A DNA stretch of 64,000 bases. It comes from Pseudomonas urmiensis (lineage in GTDB: Bacteria; Pseudomonadota; Gammaproteobacteria; Pseudomonadales; Pseudomonadaceae). The notes under the pieces were generated by a model. That model did no database searches. It worked only from the letters and a program-made list of their open reading frames with translations, and was not told where the DNA came from. This document shows, piece after piece, positions 34,979-43,147 of this stretch. Where the stretch lies: positions 5,337,001-5,401,000 of the forward strand of contig NZ_JABWRE020000001.1 of assembly GCF_014268815.2 (NCBI RefSeq). The letters are read 5' to 3'. Each line of letters begins with the position of its first letter. Within the stretch, counting starts at the first letter, position 1. The position numbers and the translations under genes are program-made.

Positions 34979-35571
34979 GCCAGTCCCAAACGCTGACGCA
35001 GCAGGACCATGGCGCGGGCGCGATGGCTGAGCTGGTTCTTTTCGACAGGGCTCAACTCGGCGCTGGAGCACTCGCGCTCCGGAACCCAGAACAGCGGGTC
35101 ATAGCCAAAGCCGTGTTCGCCGCTGGCGGCATGCAGGATGCTGCCGTGCCACAGGCCTTCGCAGAGGATAGGCAGCGGGTCGTCGGCATGCCTAACCAAG
35201 GCCAGGACGCAGACGAACTGCGCGCCGCGCTGATCGTCCGGGACATCCTTGAGGGCGTCGAGCAGCTTGGCGTTATTCGCCGCGTCGCCCTTGCCGTCAG
35301 CGTAGCGAGCCGAGTAGATCCCGGGTGCGCCGCCAAGGTAGTCCACCGCCAGCCCCGAGTCATCGGCCAGCGCCGGCAAGCCGGAAATACGCGCAGCGTT
35401 ACGGGCCTTGAGGATGGCGTTCTCGACGAACGAGAGGCCGGTCTCTTCCGGCTCGACCTGGCTGAATTCACCGATCGAGCGCAGCTGCACGGACGCGCCG
35501 AGCATGGCCTGGAGCTCCTTGAGCTTGCCAGCGTTATGGCTGGCCAATACGAGTTGCTGGAAATTCATCAT
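34975..35571 (-). CDS. rdgB: dITP/XTP pyrophosphatase
   Basis: A 198-residue house-cleaning enzyme that hydrolyses non-canonical purine triphosphates (dITP, XTP). Motifs are [13 protein letters not shown] (~8-20), [18 protein letters not shown] (~46-63), [18 protein letters not shown] (~71-88) and GFGYDPLF (~150-157). The length equals that of E. coli RdgB (197). It overlaps its neighbours on both sides by 4 bp. Confidence 0.97.
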   Translation of the reverse strand: MMNFQQLVLASHNAGKLKELQAMLGASVQLRSIGEFSQVEPEETGLSFVENAILKARNAARISGLPALADDSGLAVDYLGGAPGIYSARYADGKGDAANNAKLLDALKDVPDDQRGAQFVCVLALVRHADDPLPILCEGLWHGSILHAASGEHGFGYDPLFWVPERECSSAELSPVEKNQLSHRARAMVLLRQRLGLA

Positions 35572-36002
35572 TCGCCTGGGAACACTTCCTGGTTGAAGCT
35601 GAGTTTATGACTGACGCCGCCAGTCTCGATGTTCAAGTCGAAGGTCAGGGTTTCTGCCTGGTCGATCTTGAACTGCGCGATGTAGTACACCGCGCCCTGG
35701 TCGGCGATCTGCTTGAACGACAGCGGGCTGCTGCGTCCGGTCAGGTCTTTGACGGTGCCGCTGACCACCGCCATGCCCGGCTTGCCGGCCTTGAGCACGG
35801 CAATGTTCAGTACGCCCTGATTCTTGCTGCGGGTCAGGCCGGTGGCGGCGGCGATCTCTGGCTGCAGCATGCTCGAGGTAAAGGCGCTGTAGTGCACCGT
35901 GACGTCGCCGAAGTCCTGCTTGCGCTCAGGCTTGGCAGCATCGGCAGCCAGTACTGGCAGGGCCAGGCACAGGCTGATCAGGAAAAGAGCTAGACGACGC
36001 AT
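35568..36002 (-). CDS. DUF4426 periplasmic protein
   Basis: A 144-residue protein with a clear signal peptide ([20 protein letters not shown], ~4-23) and a beta-rich mature part ([20 protein letters not shown], ~31-50). It matches DUF4426, which commonly sits between rdgB and metW in Pseudomonas and has no defined function. It overlaps rdgB by 4 bp. Confidence 0.88.
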   Translation of the reverse strand: MRRLALFLISLCLALPVLAADAAKPERKQDFGDVTVHYSAFTSSMLQPEIAAATGLTRSKNQGVLNIAVLKAGKPGMAVVSGTVKDLTGRSSPLSFKQIADQGAVYYIAQFKIDQAETLTFDLNIETGGVSHKLSFNQEVFPGE

Positions 36003-36028
36003 GGTGCCATTCCTCCGGGGTGGGCAGA

Positions 36029-36649
36029 TCAGACCGCGACCTGATGTTCCGTCAGGCCCGGGCTGCTGAGGCGATAGATGCCGATCTCACCTAGAAGATT
36101 AGGCCATACCCGCCCGCCCAACCCATTACGGTGCAAACGGTCGACCGCCAAACGGTCGAGGACCTTGGCCCGGTGCTCGTGGCACAGGTTCTCGAAGTCG
36201 GCGAAGGTACAGAAGTGAATGTTCGGCGTGTTGTACCAGGTATACGGCATGAAGTCCGAGACCGGCATGCGGCCTTTGGTCGCCAGGTACCAACGGCAGC
36301 GCCAGTGGCCGAAGTTGGGGAAGGTGATGATGCACTCGCGGCCCACTCGCAGCATCTCCGAGAGAATCCGGTCGGGATACTCGACGGCCTGCAGCGCTTG
36401 GGTCATGACCACTACGTCGAAGCTGTTGCTGGCGAAGTTGCCCAGGCCTTTGTCCAGGTCCTGCTCGATGACGTTGACGCCCTTGGCCACGCAGGCGGCG
36501 ATGTTGTCGGCGTCGATTTCCAGGCCGTAGCCGGTAACGCCTTTACGGTCGCGCAACGAAGCCAGCAGCTCGCCGTTGCCGCAGCCAAGGTCAAGTACCC
36601 GGCTGCCGGCGGGGATCCAGTCGTGGATGATTTCCAGGTCGGCTCTCAT
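36029..36649 (-). CDS. metW: Methionine biosynthesis protein MetW
   Basis: A 206-residue SAM-methyltransferase-fold protein (VLDLGCGNGELLASLRD, ~19-35; GLEIDADNIAACVAKGVNVI, ~42-61; MTQALQAVEYPDRILSEMLR, ~82-101). MetW is paired with MetX in proteobacteria and is required for, or stimulates, homoserine acyltransferase activity. It starts 7 bp after metX ends. Confidence 0.95.
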   Translation of the reverse strand: MRADLEIIHDWIPAGSRVLDLGCGNGELLASLRDRKGVTGYGLEIDADNIAACVAKGVNVIEQDLDKGLGNFASNSFDVVVMTQALQAVEYPDRILSEMLRVGRECIITFPNFGHWRCRWYLATKGRMPVSDFMPYTWYNTPNIHFCTFADFENLCHEHRAKVLDRLAVDRLHRNGLGGRVWPNLLGEIGIYRLSSPGLTEHQVAV

Positions 36650-36656
36650 GCTGTCC

Positions 36657-37796
36657 TCAGATGGCGATGCGGTTCATGTAGTTCGAGAATCCCTGCATGT
36701 AGCGAGGCGTGGGGATCAGGAAGGCATCGTGCCCGTAGGGGGAGTCGATTTCCAGGTAACAGACGTTCTTGCGCGCCGCCATCAGGGCATCGACGATCTC
36801 CCGCGAGCGGGCCGGCGAGAACCGCCAGTCGGTGGTGAACGACATGATGCAGTAGTCGGCGCTAACGTGGGCCAGGGTCGCGGCAAGATCGCCAGCGTGC
36901 GCTGCGGCCGGGTCGAAGTAGTCCAGGGCCTTGGTCATCAGCAGGTAGGTGTTGGCGTCGAAGCGCCCGGAGAACTCCTCACCTTGATAGCGCAGGTAGC
37001 TCTCGACTTGGAATTCCACGCTGTGGAAGTCGTAGTTGAGTTTGTCGCTCTTGAGCTCACGACCGAATTTCTCACCCATCGAGTCGTCCGACAGGTAGGT
37101 GATGTGGCCAACCATGCGCGCCAGCATCAGGCCGCGCTTGGGGATCACGCCCTGGTCCTGGAACGAGCCGCCGTGAAACTCCGGGTCGGTGAGGATCGCC
37201 TGGCGCGCCACCTCGTTGAAGGCGATGTTCTGTGCCGACAGTTTCGGCGCCGAGGCGATGTCGACGCAGTGACGCACTCGATCCGGGTAGGTGATGGTCC
37301 ATTGCAGCGCCTGCATGCCACCCAGGCTGCCGCCGACCACCGCAGCCCACTGGCCGATGCCCAGGCGGTCGGCCAGGCGCACCTGGCTGTGCACCCAGTC
37401 TTCCACGGTCAGCACCGGGAAGTCGGCGCCATAGGGCTTGCCGGTGGCCGGGTTGACGCTGCTCGGACCGGTGCTGCCATTGCAGCCGCCGAGGTTGTTC
37501 AGGCTGACCACGAAGAAGCGATTGGTATCGATCGGCTTGCCGGGGCCAATGCAGCTGTCCCACCAGCCGGGCTTGCGGTCGGTGTCGGCATGGTAGCCCG
37601 CGGCATGGTGATGGCCGGACAGCGCATGGCAGATCAGCACAGCGTTGCTGGCCGTGCTGTTGAGCGTGCCATAGGTTTCATAGACCAGCTCGTAGCTGGC
37701 CAGCGATCGGCCACAGGCCAGGGCCAGCGGTTCATCGAACCGGGCGATCTGCGGTGTTACCAGACCGACGGAATCTTCGGGAAGGACAGTGGACAT
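36657..37796 (-). CDS. metX: Homoserine O-acyltransferase (probably succinyl-specific)
   Basis: A 379-residue alpha/beta-hydrolase-fold enzyme that activates homoserine for methionine synthesis. Nucleophile Ser147 lies in [12 protein letters not shown], with Asp in [10 protein letters not shown] (~319-328) and His356 in [22 protein letters not shown] (~55-69) and [16 protein letters not shown] (~101-116) are family motifs. Pseudomonas MetX enzymes are known to use succinyl-CoA despite the MetX fold; that specificity is family knowledge, not read from the sequence. A strong hairpin lies in the 87-bp leader. Confidence 0.95.
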   Translation of the reverse strand: MSTVLPEDSVGLVTPQIARFDEPLALACGRSLASYELVYETYGTLNSTASNAVLICHALSGHHHAAGYHADTDRKPGWWDSCIGPGKPIDTNRFFVVSLNNLGGCNGSTGPSSVNPATGKPYGADFPVLTVEDWVHSQVRLADRLGIGQWAAVVGGSLGGMQALQWTITYPDRVRHCVDIASAPKLSAQNIAFNEVARQAILTDPEFHGGSFQDQGVIPKRGLMLARMVGHITYLSDDSMGEKFGRELKSDKLNYDFHSVEFQVESYLRYQGEEFSGRFDANTYLLMTKALDYFDPAAAHAGDLAATLAHVSADYCIMSFTTDWRFSPARSREIVDALMAARKNVCYLEIDSPYGHDAFLIPTPRYMQGFSNYMNRIAI

Positions 37797-37840
37797 CGAC
37801 CCTGCTCACGCTTGACGGAGGCGTAAGTCTAAAGAGCACT

Positions 37841-37876
37841 CCCCTTAGCGGCAAGCAAAGGCTTGCCGCTAGGGGG
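37841..37876. promoter_or_regulatory. Strong hairpin between yggT and metX
   Basis: A 16-bp stem with a single wobble (CCCCTTAGCGGCAAGC at 37841-37856 and its partner at 37861-37876) and a 4-nt AAAG loop lies 45 bp before the metX ATG. No U-tract follows in the metX direction, so it is more likely an mRNA processing or stabilising element than a terminator. Confidence 0.6.
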
Positions 37877-37883
37877 ATGTGGG

Positions 37884-38474
37884 TCAAATCATCCGCCACA
37901 GCTCTTGCGGCATGCCGGCATAGGCAGCCAGCGGCGGCATGACGAACGACTGGATCACCTGGATCGCCAGGAAGGCGAAGATCGGCGAAATGTCCATGCC
38001 GCCCAAGTTCGGCACCAGGCGGCGGAACGGCGCCAGCACCGGCTCGCTGATCTGGTAGGCAAGCTCGGCAGCAGGGTTGTGGCTGTTAGGCGCGACCCAG
38101 GAAACGATCACCATGACGATCATCGCCACCCAGAAGATCTTCAGGAACAGCGAGGTGATGCCAATGATCGCCCACAGCAGCAGGTGCAGGACATCGCCGA
38201 AAGTGCCGTAGCTGACCATCAGCACGAAGGCCATCAGCAACGCCTGGATCAGGATCGCCAGCAACAGCGACGAGGTGTCCAGGCCGGCAATGCTCGGGAT
38301 GATCCGGCGGATCGGCTTGAGCAGTGGCTGGGTGGCGCGCACCGCGAACTGGCTCAGCGGGTTGTAGAAATCGGCCTTGACCAGCTGCAGGACGAAGCGC
38401 AGCAGGACGATCACCAGGTACAGGCTGACCAGGGTTTGCACCACGAAGATCGCGGCGCCGGACAGTGCATTCAT
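37884..38474 (-). CDS. yggT: YggT family membrane protein
   Basis: A 196-residue protein with two copies of the YggT domain (~7-75 and ~105-185), each with hydrophobic helices and the NPLSQFAVRATQPLLKPIRR / PAAELAYQISEPVLAPFRRL motif. YggT proteins are linked to envelope organisation and osmotic shock resistance. Reading starts at ATG 38474 behind AAGGAG; an in-frame TTG one codon earlier is less likely. It lies 10 bp after proC. Confidence 0.92.
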   Translation of the reverse strand: MNALSGAAIFVVQTLVSLYLVIVLLRFVLQLVKADFYNPLSQFAVRATQPLLKPIRRIIPSIAGLDTSSLLLAILIQALLMAFVLMVSYGTFGDVLHLLLWAIIGITSLFLKIFWVAMIVMVIVSWVAPNSHNPAAELAYQISEPVLAPFRRLVPNLGGMDISPIFAFLAIQVIQSFVMPPLAAYAGMPQELWRMI

Positions 38475-38484
38475 CAACAGCTCC

Positions 38485-39303
38485 TTATTTGCCCAATTGT
38501 TCGGCCAACTCGGCGGAACGGGTAGCCGCAGCCTGCAGCGCCTGTTCCACGATGGCCTCGAAAGCGTTGCCTTGGAAGGACTTGATTGCCGCCTCGGTGG
38601 TGCCAGCTGGCGAGGTCACCCGGCGGCGCAGTTCGGCAGCGTCGACATCACTGGCCACGGCCATGTGTGCGGCGCCCAACGCGGTTTGCAGGGTCAGCTG
38701 GGAGGCCGTCTCACGTGGCAGGCCGAGTTTCTCGCCAGCAGCGGTCATGGCCTCGATCAGCAGGAAGAAATAGGCCGGGCCACTGCCGGAAACAGCCGTG
38801 ACGGCGTCCAGTTGCTGCTCCTGGTCCAGCCACAAGGCAGTGCCCACGGCCGAGAGTAGCTCCTGGGCCTGCTGGCGTTGCGTAGGCGACACCTGGGCGG
38901 TCGCGTACAGGCCGCTGACGCCCTGGCGCAGCAGCGCCGGCGTATTAGGCATGCAGCGCACCACCGGGCGGGCGCCCAGCCAATCTTGCAGGCTGGCGCA
39001 GGTAATGCCGGCGGCAATGGAAACGATCAGCTGGCCTTCGTGCAGGCTCGGCTGCAGGGCCTGGCAGACGCTCTTCATGACCTGTGGCTTGACCGCCAGG
39101 ACGATCACGTCAGCGCCAGCGACAGCCTGGGCGTTGTCTTCGAATACCTCGATGCCGTGCTCGGCGTGGACGCGGCTGCGGGTCTCTGCGCCCGGGTCGC
39201 TGGCGCGGATCTGCGTGGCATCCAGGCCCTGCGCACGCAGGCCACCGATCAGGCTGGCGGCCATGTTGCCGGCGCCGATAAAGGCAATACGTGTGTTGCT
39301 CAT
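38485..39303 (-). CDS. proC: Pyrroline-5-carboxylate reductase
   Basis: A 272-residue enzyme for the last step of proline synthesis. It has an N-terminal NAD(P) fold (RIAFIGAGNMAASLIGGL, ~4-21), VLAVKPQ (~72-78) and the C-terminal signature region TAVSGSGPAYFFLLIEAMTA (~170-189). It is part of the compact yggS-proC-yggT set, whose order is widespread in bacteria. Confidence 0.97.
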   Translation of the reverse strand: MSNTRIAFIGAGNMAASLIGGLRAQGLDATQIRASDPGAETRSRVHAEHGIEVFEDNAQAVAGADVIVLAVKPQVMKSVCQALQPSLHEGQLIVSIAAGITCASLQDWLGARPVVRCMPNTPALLRQGVSGLYATAQVSPTQRQQAQELLSAVGTALWLDQEQQLDAVTAVSGSGPAYFFLLIEAMTAAGEKLGLPRETASQLTLQTALGAAHMAVASDVDAAELRRRVTSPAGTTEAAIKSFQGNAFEAIVEQALQAAATRSAELAEQLGK

Positions 39304-39341
39304 GTCAGGTCCTTGAGGGAAAGAGTGAGTAAAGCATGGTT

Positions 39342-40028
39342 TCAGGCGCGCCCGTAATCACGCGCGCCAAACAGGGCGGTGCCGATGCGTACCCAGGTCG
39401 CACCCTGGGCGATCGCCGCTTCCAGGTCGTGGCTCATGCCCATCGAAAGGGTGTCCAGGCCGAGCGTGAGTTGCTCTTGCAACTCACGCAGGCGAGCGAA
39501 GGCAGCTTCTTGGGCGGCGCGGTCATCAGTCGGTTCGGGGATCGCCATCAGTCCGCGCAGGCGCAGGCCGGGCAGGGCCGCAACGGCAGCGGCCAGCGCC
39601 GGCAGGTCGGCCGGTGCGCAGCCAGACTTGCTGTCCTCGCCGCTGACGTTGACTTGCAGGCAGATGTTCAGCGCTGGCAGCTCGGCAGGGCGTTGCTCTG
39701 ACAGGCGTTGGGCAATCTTCAGGCGATCCACGGAATGTACCCAGTCGAAATGTTCGGCAATTGCACGGGTCTTGTTCGACTGGATGGGGCCGATGAAGTG
39801 CCAGGTCAAGGGCAGGTCGGTTAATTCTTGCTGCTTGGCCAGGGCTTCTTGCAGGTAGTTTTCGCCGACGTCGCGCACGCCGGCAGCGTAGGCCTCGCGT
39901 ACGGCGGCGGCGGGTTTGGTCTTGCTCACGGCCAGCAACTGGATGCTGGCTGGATCGCGCCCGCAGGCTTGCGCTGCCTGGCTGATGCGTGCGGCGAGCG
40001 CGCAAAGGTTGTCTGCTATGGTGGACAT
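39342..40028 (-). CDS. yggS: YggS/PLPBP family pyridoxal phosphate homeostasis protein
   Basis: A 228-residue single-domain PLP-binding TIM barrel. The PLP lysine lies in LLAVSKTKPAAAVREAY (~31-47). HFIGPIQSNKTRAIAEHFDW (~76-95), VNVSGEDSKSG (~128-138) and MGMSHDLEAAIAQGATWVRI (~195-214) are diagnostic. It buffers PLP rather than catalysing a known reaction. It is the first gene of the minus-strand run and diverges from pilT. Confidence 0.95.
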   Translation of the reverse strand: MSTIADNLCALAARISQAAQACGRDPASIQLLAVSKTKPAAAVREAYAAGVRDVGENYLQEALAKQQELTDLPLTWHFIGPIQSNKTRAIAEHFDWVHSVDRLKIAQRLSEQRPAELPALNICLQVNVSGEDSKSGCAPADLPALAAAVAALPGLRLRGLMAIPEPTDDRAAQEAAFARLRELQEQLTLGLDTLSMGMSHDLEAAIAQGATWVRIGTALFGARDYGRA

Positions 40029-40093
40029 GGATCTATGCCGACGGCTCAGGGGTCTGCGGCATTCTACCTGCTTGAAGGCCTTTGGGGAGTCTC

Positions 40094-41092
40094 ATGGACG
40101 TGACTGACCTGTTGGCCCACGCCGCAGCTGCAAGGGCATCCGACTTGCACCTGGCCGTGGGCGAGAAACCGATGCTGCGCCTGGATGGGCAATTGCAGCG
40201 TATACAGCTACCGCCGTTGCAGGCCTGCCAGCTGGAGGAGGGCCTGGCCCCTTGGCTGGAGCAGGAGCAGCGGCGCCAATGGCTGGCGGGCGATGAGCTC
40301 GACCTGGCCTTGAGCCTGCCCCAACTGGGTCGCCTGCGCGTGAATCTGTTTCGCCAGCGCAATGGCTTGGCAGCCAGTTTCCGGCTGATCCCCAGTGGCG
40401 TGCCGACGCTGGATGAACTGGGCTTGGCTGATGTGTTTCAACCTATTGCGCACTGCACGGACGGGCTGGTGCTGGTGGGTGGCCCAACTGGCAGTGGCAA
40501 GTCGAGCACCCTCGCCGCGCTGATCGATTGGCTCAATCGCGAGCGCTCGCTGCACATCATCACCCTTGAAGATCCCGTCGAAGTTATCCACAGCGGCCAG
40601 CGCAGCCTGCTCACCCAGCGTGAGATTGGCCGCGATAGTCGCGACTTTGCCCAGGCGCTGCGCAGTGCCCTGCGCCAGGACCCTGATGTGATCATGATCG
40701 GCGAGCTGCGTGATCTTGAGTCCATCCGCCTGGCGTTGCGGGCTGCGGAGACGGGGCATTTGGTGCTGGCCACCGTGCATACGCGTTCTGCGGTCAACAG
40801 CATCGACCGGCTGGTAGAGGTGTTCGCTGCCGAGGAAAAGCCGCTGGTGCGGGCCATGCTCGCCGAGTCGCTGCGCATGGTGGTGGCGCAGGTGCTGGTC
40901 AAGCGCGTTGGTGGCGGGCGGGTGGCGGCCAGGGAGGTGCTAGTGGCCACTGCTGCGGTGCGTAACCTGATTCGCGAGGGGCGGATGGCGCAGCTGTATT
41001 CAGTGATGCAGGCGGGTGGGGCGGCGGGGATGCAGACGATGGAGGCGGCGTTGCAGTGTTTGCGTGCGCAGGGTGTCATCGAGTCGCTCTGA
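40094..41092 (+). CDS. pilT: Type IV pilus retraction ATPase, PilT family
   Basis: A 332-residue secretion ATPase. The N-terminus MDVTDLLAHAAAARASDLHL matches PilT; Walker A is GGPTGSGKSS (129-138), the Asp box LHIITLEDPVE (~153-163), Walker B DVIMIGELRDLESIRLALRA (~197-216) and the His box TGHLVLATVHTRSA (~219-232). The AIRNLIRE element near the C-terminus of PilT appears as AVRNLIREG. GGGGAG precedes the ATG at 40094. It is slightly shorter than P. aeruginosa PilT (344) and lies 11.6 kb from the pilMNOPQ operon. It drives pilus retraction or pseudopilus disassembly. Confidence 0.93.
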   Translation: MDVTDLLAHAAAARASDLHLAVGEKPMLRLDGQLQRIQLPPLQACQLEEGLAPWLEQEQRRQWLAGDELDLALSLPQLGRLRVNLFRQRNGLAASFRLIPSGVPTLDELGLADVFQPIAHCTDGLVLVGGPTGSGKSSTLAALIDWLNRERSLHIITLEDPVEVIHSGQRSLLTQREIGRDSRDFAQALRSALRQDPDVIMIGELRDLESIRLALRAAETGHLVLATVHTRSAVNSIDRLVEVFAAEEKPLVRAMLAESLRMVVAQVLVKRVGGGRVAAREVLVATAAVRNLIREGRMAQLYSVMQAGGAAGMQTMEAALQCLRAQGVIESL

Positions 41093-41107
41093 TTTGAGCA
41101 GCGACCT

Positions 41108-41174
41108 TATCGCGGGGCAAGCCCGCTCCCACGCGTGAGGTCGAGTTGCGTGGGAGCGGGCTTGCCCCGCGATA
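41108..41174. repeat. Inverted REP pair
   Basis: Two REP units (tatcgcggggcaagcccgct and complement) flank an ~18-bp spacer between the convergent pilT and NlpC/P60 genes; cgcggggc ends point outward. Confidence 0.85.
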
Positions 41175-41186
41175 AGGTGGAAATGA

Positions 41187-41816
41187 TCAGCGTTTGGCCA
41201 GGCTCAGCTGCTGGTCTTTAGGCAGCACTCGCTTGGCCACTACATAGTGCTTCTGCCAATACGGCTTGCTCAGTTGATCGATGCTCACTCGCTTGCCACG
41301 GCGCGGTGCGTGGATGAAGCGGTCGTTGCCCAGGTAGATGGCAACGTGATTGACCCGGCGGCTCTTGATGTTGAAGAAGATCAGGTCGCCAGGCTTGAGA
41401 TCGCTGCGTGCCACCTTGACCCCGTGGCCTTGGGCCATGGCATTGGAGGTGCGCGGCAGGTCGACGTCAGCCACGTCGTTGAAGGCATATTTGACCAGCC
41501 CGCTGCAGTCGAAGCCTTTACTTGGGCTGCTGCCGCCCCAACGATAGGGGGTACCGAGGACATTGACGGCGCGGCTGAGTACATCGCTGCTTTGCTTGGC
41601 CGACATGGCGACGGCAGGCAAGCCGTCACGAGCCTTGGCGGCATTGCTTGGGCGAGCACGCAGGGTGTTGGCATGTTTGACCGGAGCGCGCTTCACGGTG
41701 GCGTTGGTGGTATAGCCAGTGAAGCCGTTGGGAAGACGTTGCTCACGGTTGGTGGCGTGGGCGGCCAGGGGCAATAATAGGCAGAGGGTCAGCCATGTCT
41801 TGAACAAAGGCGGCAT
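41187..41816 (-). CDS. NlpC/P60 family cell-wall peptidase
   Basis: A 209-residue secreted protein with a signal peptide (~1-21) and a C-terminal NlpC/P60 domain: catalytic Cys in GFDCSGLVKYAF (~101-112), His in RRVNHVAIYLGNDRFIHAPR (~153-172) and a third His/polar residue after it. It resembles the C40 endopeptidases that cut within murein peptides. It is divergent from the TM2 gene across a 169-bp AT-rich gap. Confidence 0.92.
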   Translation of the reverse strand: MPPLFKTWLTLCLLLPLAAHATNREQRLPNGFTGYTTNATVKRAPVKHANTLRARPSNAAKARDGLPAVAMSAKQSSDVLSRAVNVLGTPYRWGGSSPSKGFDCSGLVKYAFNDVADVDLPRTSNAMAQGHGVKVARSDLKPGDLIFFNIKSRRVNHVAIYLGNDRFIHAPRRGKRVSIDQLSKPYWQKHYVVAKRVLPKDQQLSLAKR

Positions 41817-41985
41817 AGTTGAAGCTCTTGATATGTTTGAATTAGGTATTGGCGCGCAACTTTATAACAGCTTTTTGCTCAAAAAATGATCCGTTGGTCG
41901 ACTGGCAGGGTGCCACACGTCGACTTCACACGAAAAAGTCACATTTTTTCTTGGAAAATTTTTGGCTAAGCCACGAGGGCTAAGA

Positions 41986-42405
41986 ATGAACAGTTATCAA
42001 CAAGGGGGGCCGTTTCACGACACCCACAGCAAGGTCCTCGGCTATTTGCTGTGGATTTTCGGCTTCACCGGCTCGCACCGGTTCTACTACGGCAAGCCGA
42101 TTACCGGGACCATCTGGTTCTTCACCTTGGGGCTGCTCGGAATTGGCTGGCTGATTGACCTGTTCCTGATCCCGTCGATGGATCGTGAGGCCGATATGCG
42201 CTTCCAGGGCGGGCGGGTGGACTACAACCTGGCCTGGATCCTGTTGACCTTCCTCGGCATCTTCGGCGCGCACCGGCTGTACCAGGGCAAGTGGATCAGC
42301 GCGATCATCTACTTCTTCACCGGTGGGTTGTTCCTGCTGGGTGTGCTCTACGACTTCTGGACGCTGAACCGGCAGGTTTCCGAAGTCAACGCTGGTAGAG
42401 CTTAA
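41986..42405 (+). CDS. TM2 domain membrane protein (two TM2 units)
   Basis: A 139-residue protein holding two TM2 modules: KVLGYLLWIFGFTGSHRFYY (~15-34) and NLAWILLTFLGIFGAHRLYQ (~80-99), each followed by a second helix. Each has the typical G-x-x-G-x-H-R-F/L-Y turn. Bacterial TM2 proteins have no established function. The ATG at 41986 is favoured over an upstream in-frame TTG. The 41817-41985 gap upstream is AT-rich for this genome. Confidence 0.88.
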   Translation: MNSYQQGGPFHDTHSKVLGYLLWIFGFTGSHRFYYGKPITGTIWFFTLGLLGIGWLIDLFLIPSMDREADMRFQGGRVDYNLAWILLTFLGIFGAHRLYQGKWISAIIYFFTGGLFLLGVLYDFWTLNRQVSEVNAGRA

Positions 42406-42446
42406 GAAAAAAGGCCTTGTCGCACGGGAGCGGCAAGGCCTTTTTC
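42405..42446. terminator. Bidirectional intrinsic terminator
   Basis: A-run, AAGGCCTTGTCG stem, 8-nt loop, CGGCAAGGCCTT and T-run lie exactly between the convergent TM2 and SPOR genes, serving both. Confidence 0.92.
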
Positions 42447-42447
42447 A

Positions 42448-43146
42448 TTACTGGCGGGTCTGTCGCTGTTGCAAGAGCAGGTTGCTGAACCCTGCGCCGG
42501 CCAACTGCTTCTGCGCCACGGTCAGCTGTTCGCGGTTGCTGAACGGGCCGACCAAAACCCGGTACCACGTCTCTTCCTTGACCGTTCCCGACTCCACCTT
42601 CACCGCCTGGCCGAGCAGAATGATCTGTGCGCGGACCTTGTCGGCATCGGCCTGCTTGCGGAACGAGCCGGCCTGGAGGAAGAACAGGGTGGTCGCTGCC
42701 GGCTTGATCACCGGTGGTGGCGGTGGTGGGGTTTGCCCCAGCAGCGCAGCCTGGGCGCGAGCGGTATCGATCTTGGCCGCTTCCGCCGGCGTCACGGGGG
42801 TGACCGGTTGGGCAGGCACGGGCGGCGTTTTCTCCGGCACCGCTTCAGGCGGCACGATCACTTCCGACTCTGGCAGCAGGGTATAGAAGTCGTACTTCGG
42901 CTTGACCGGCTGCTGTGGCGTCGGGGCGGTGTTTTTCGCCGTTTCGGCGACTTTGGCCGGCTTCTGCTGTTCAGGCTTGGCGCGCTTGATGTCATCGCCG
43001 CCGGGCTCAAGCTTCATCAGGAAGACGATGAACGCGCCCACGGTGAGGCCGACCGCCAGCCAAACCCAGCCTGGGATCGGCTGTTTGGCCGGCGCCTGTT
43101 GGCGGCTGGCGCCGCGCTTGGGTGCGGGTTTTTTCTTGGCAGCCAA
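42448..43146 (-). CDS. SPOR domain protein, FtsN-like
   Basis: A 232-residue bitopic membrane protein: a basic N-terminus with KKKPAPKRG, one helix (WVWLAVGLTVGAFIVFLMKL, ~27-46), a long proline-rich periplasmic linker (~50-150) and a C-terminal SPOR domain (FFLQAGSFRKQADADKVRAQ... LVGPFSNREQLTVAQ, ~153-225). SPOR domains bind denuded septal glycan. The layout and its location just downstream of argS match the FtsN-like division protein of pseudomonads. It starts 1 bp after the argS stop. Confidence 0.88.
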   Translation of the reverse strand: MAAKKKPAPKRGASRQQAPAKQPIPGWVWLAVGLTVGAFIVFLMKLEPGGDDIKRAKPEQQKPAKVAETAKNTAPTPQQPVKPKYDFYTLLPESEVIVPPEAVPEKTPPVPAQPVTPVTPAEAAKIDTARAQAALLGQTPPPPPPVIKPAATTLFFLQAGSFRKQADADKVRAQIILLGQAVKVESGTVKEETWYRVLVGPFSNREQLTVAQKQLAGAGFSNLLLQQRQTRQ

Positions 43147-43147
43147 C

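Noticed and set aside
36657..37884. SAM-type riboswitch before metX
   Set aside because: The 87-bp leader holds one simple hairpin but not the multi-helix core or conserved segments of SAM or SAH riboswitches.
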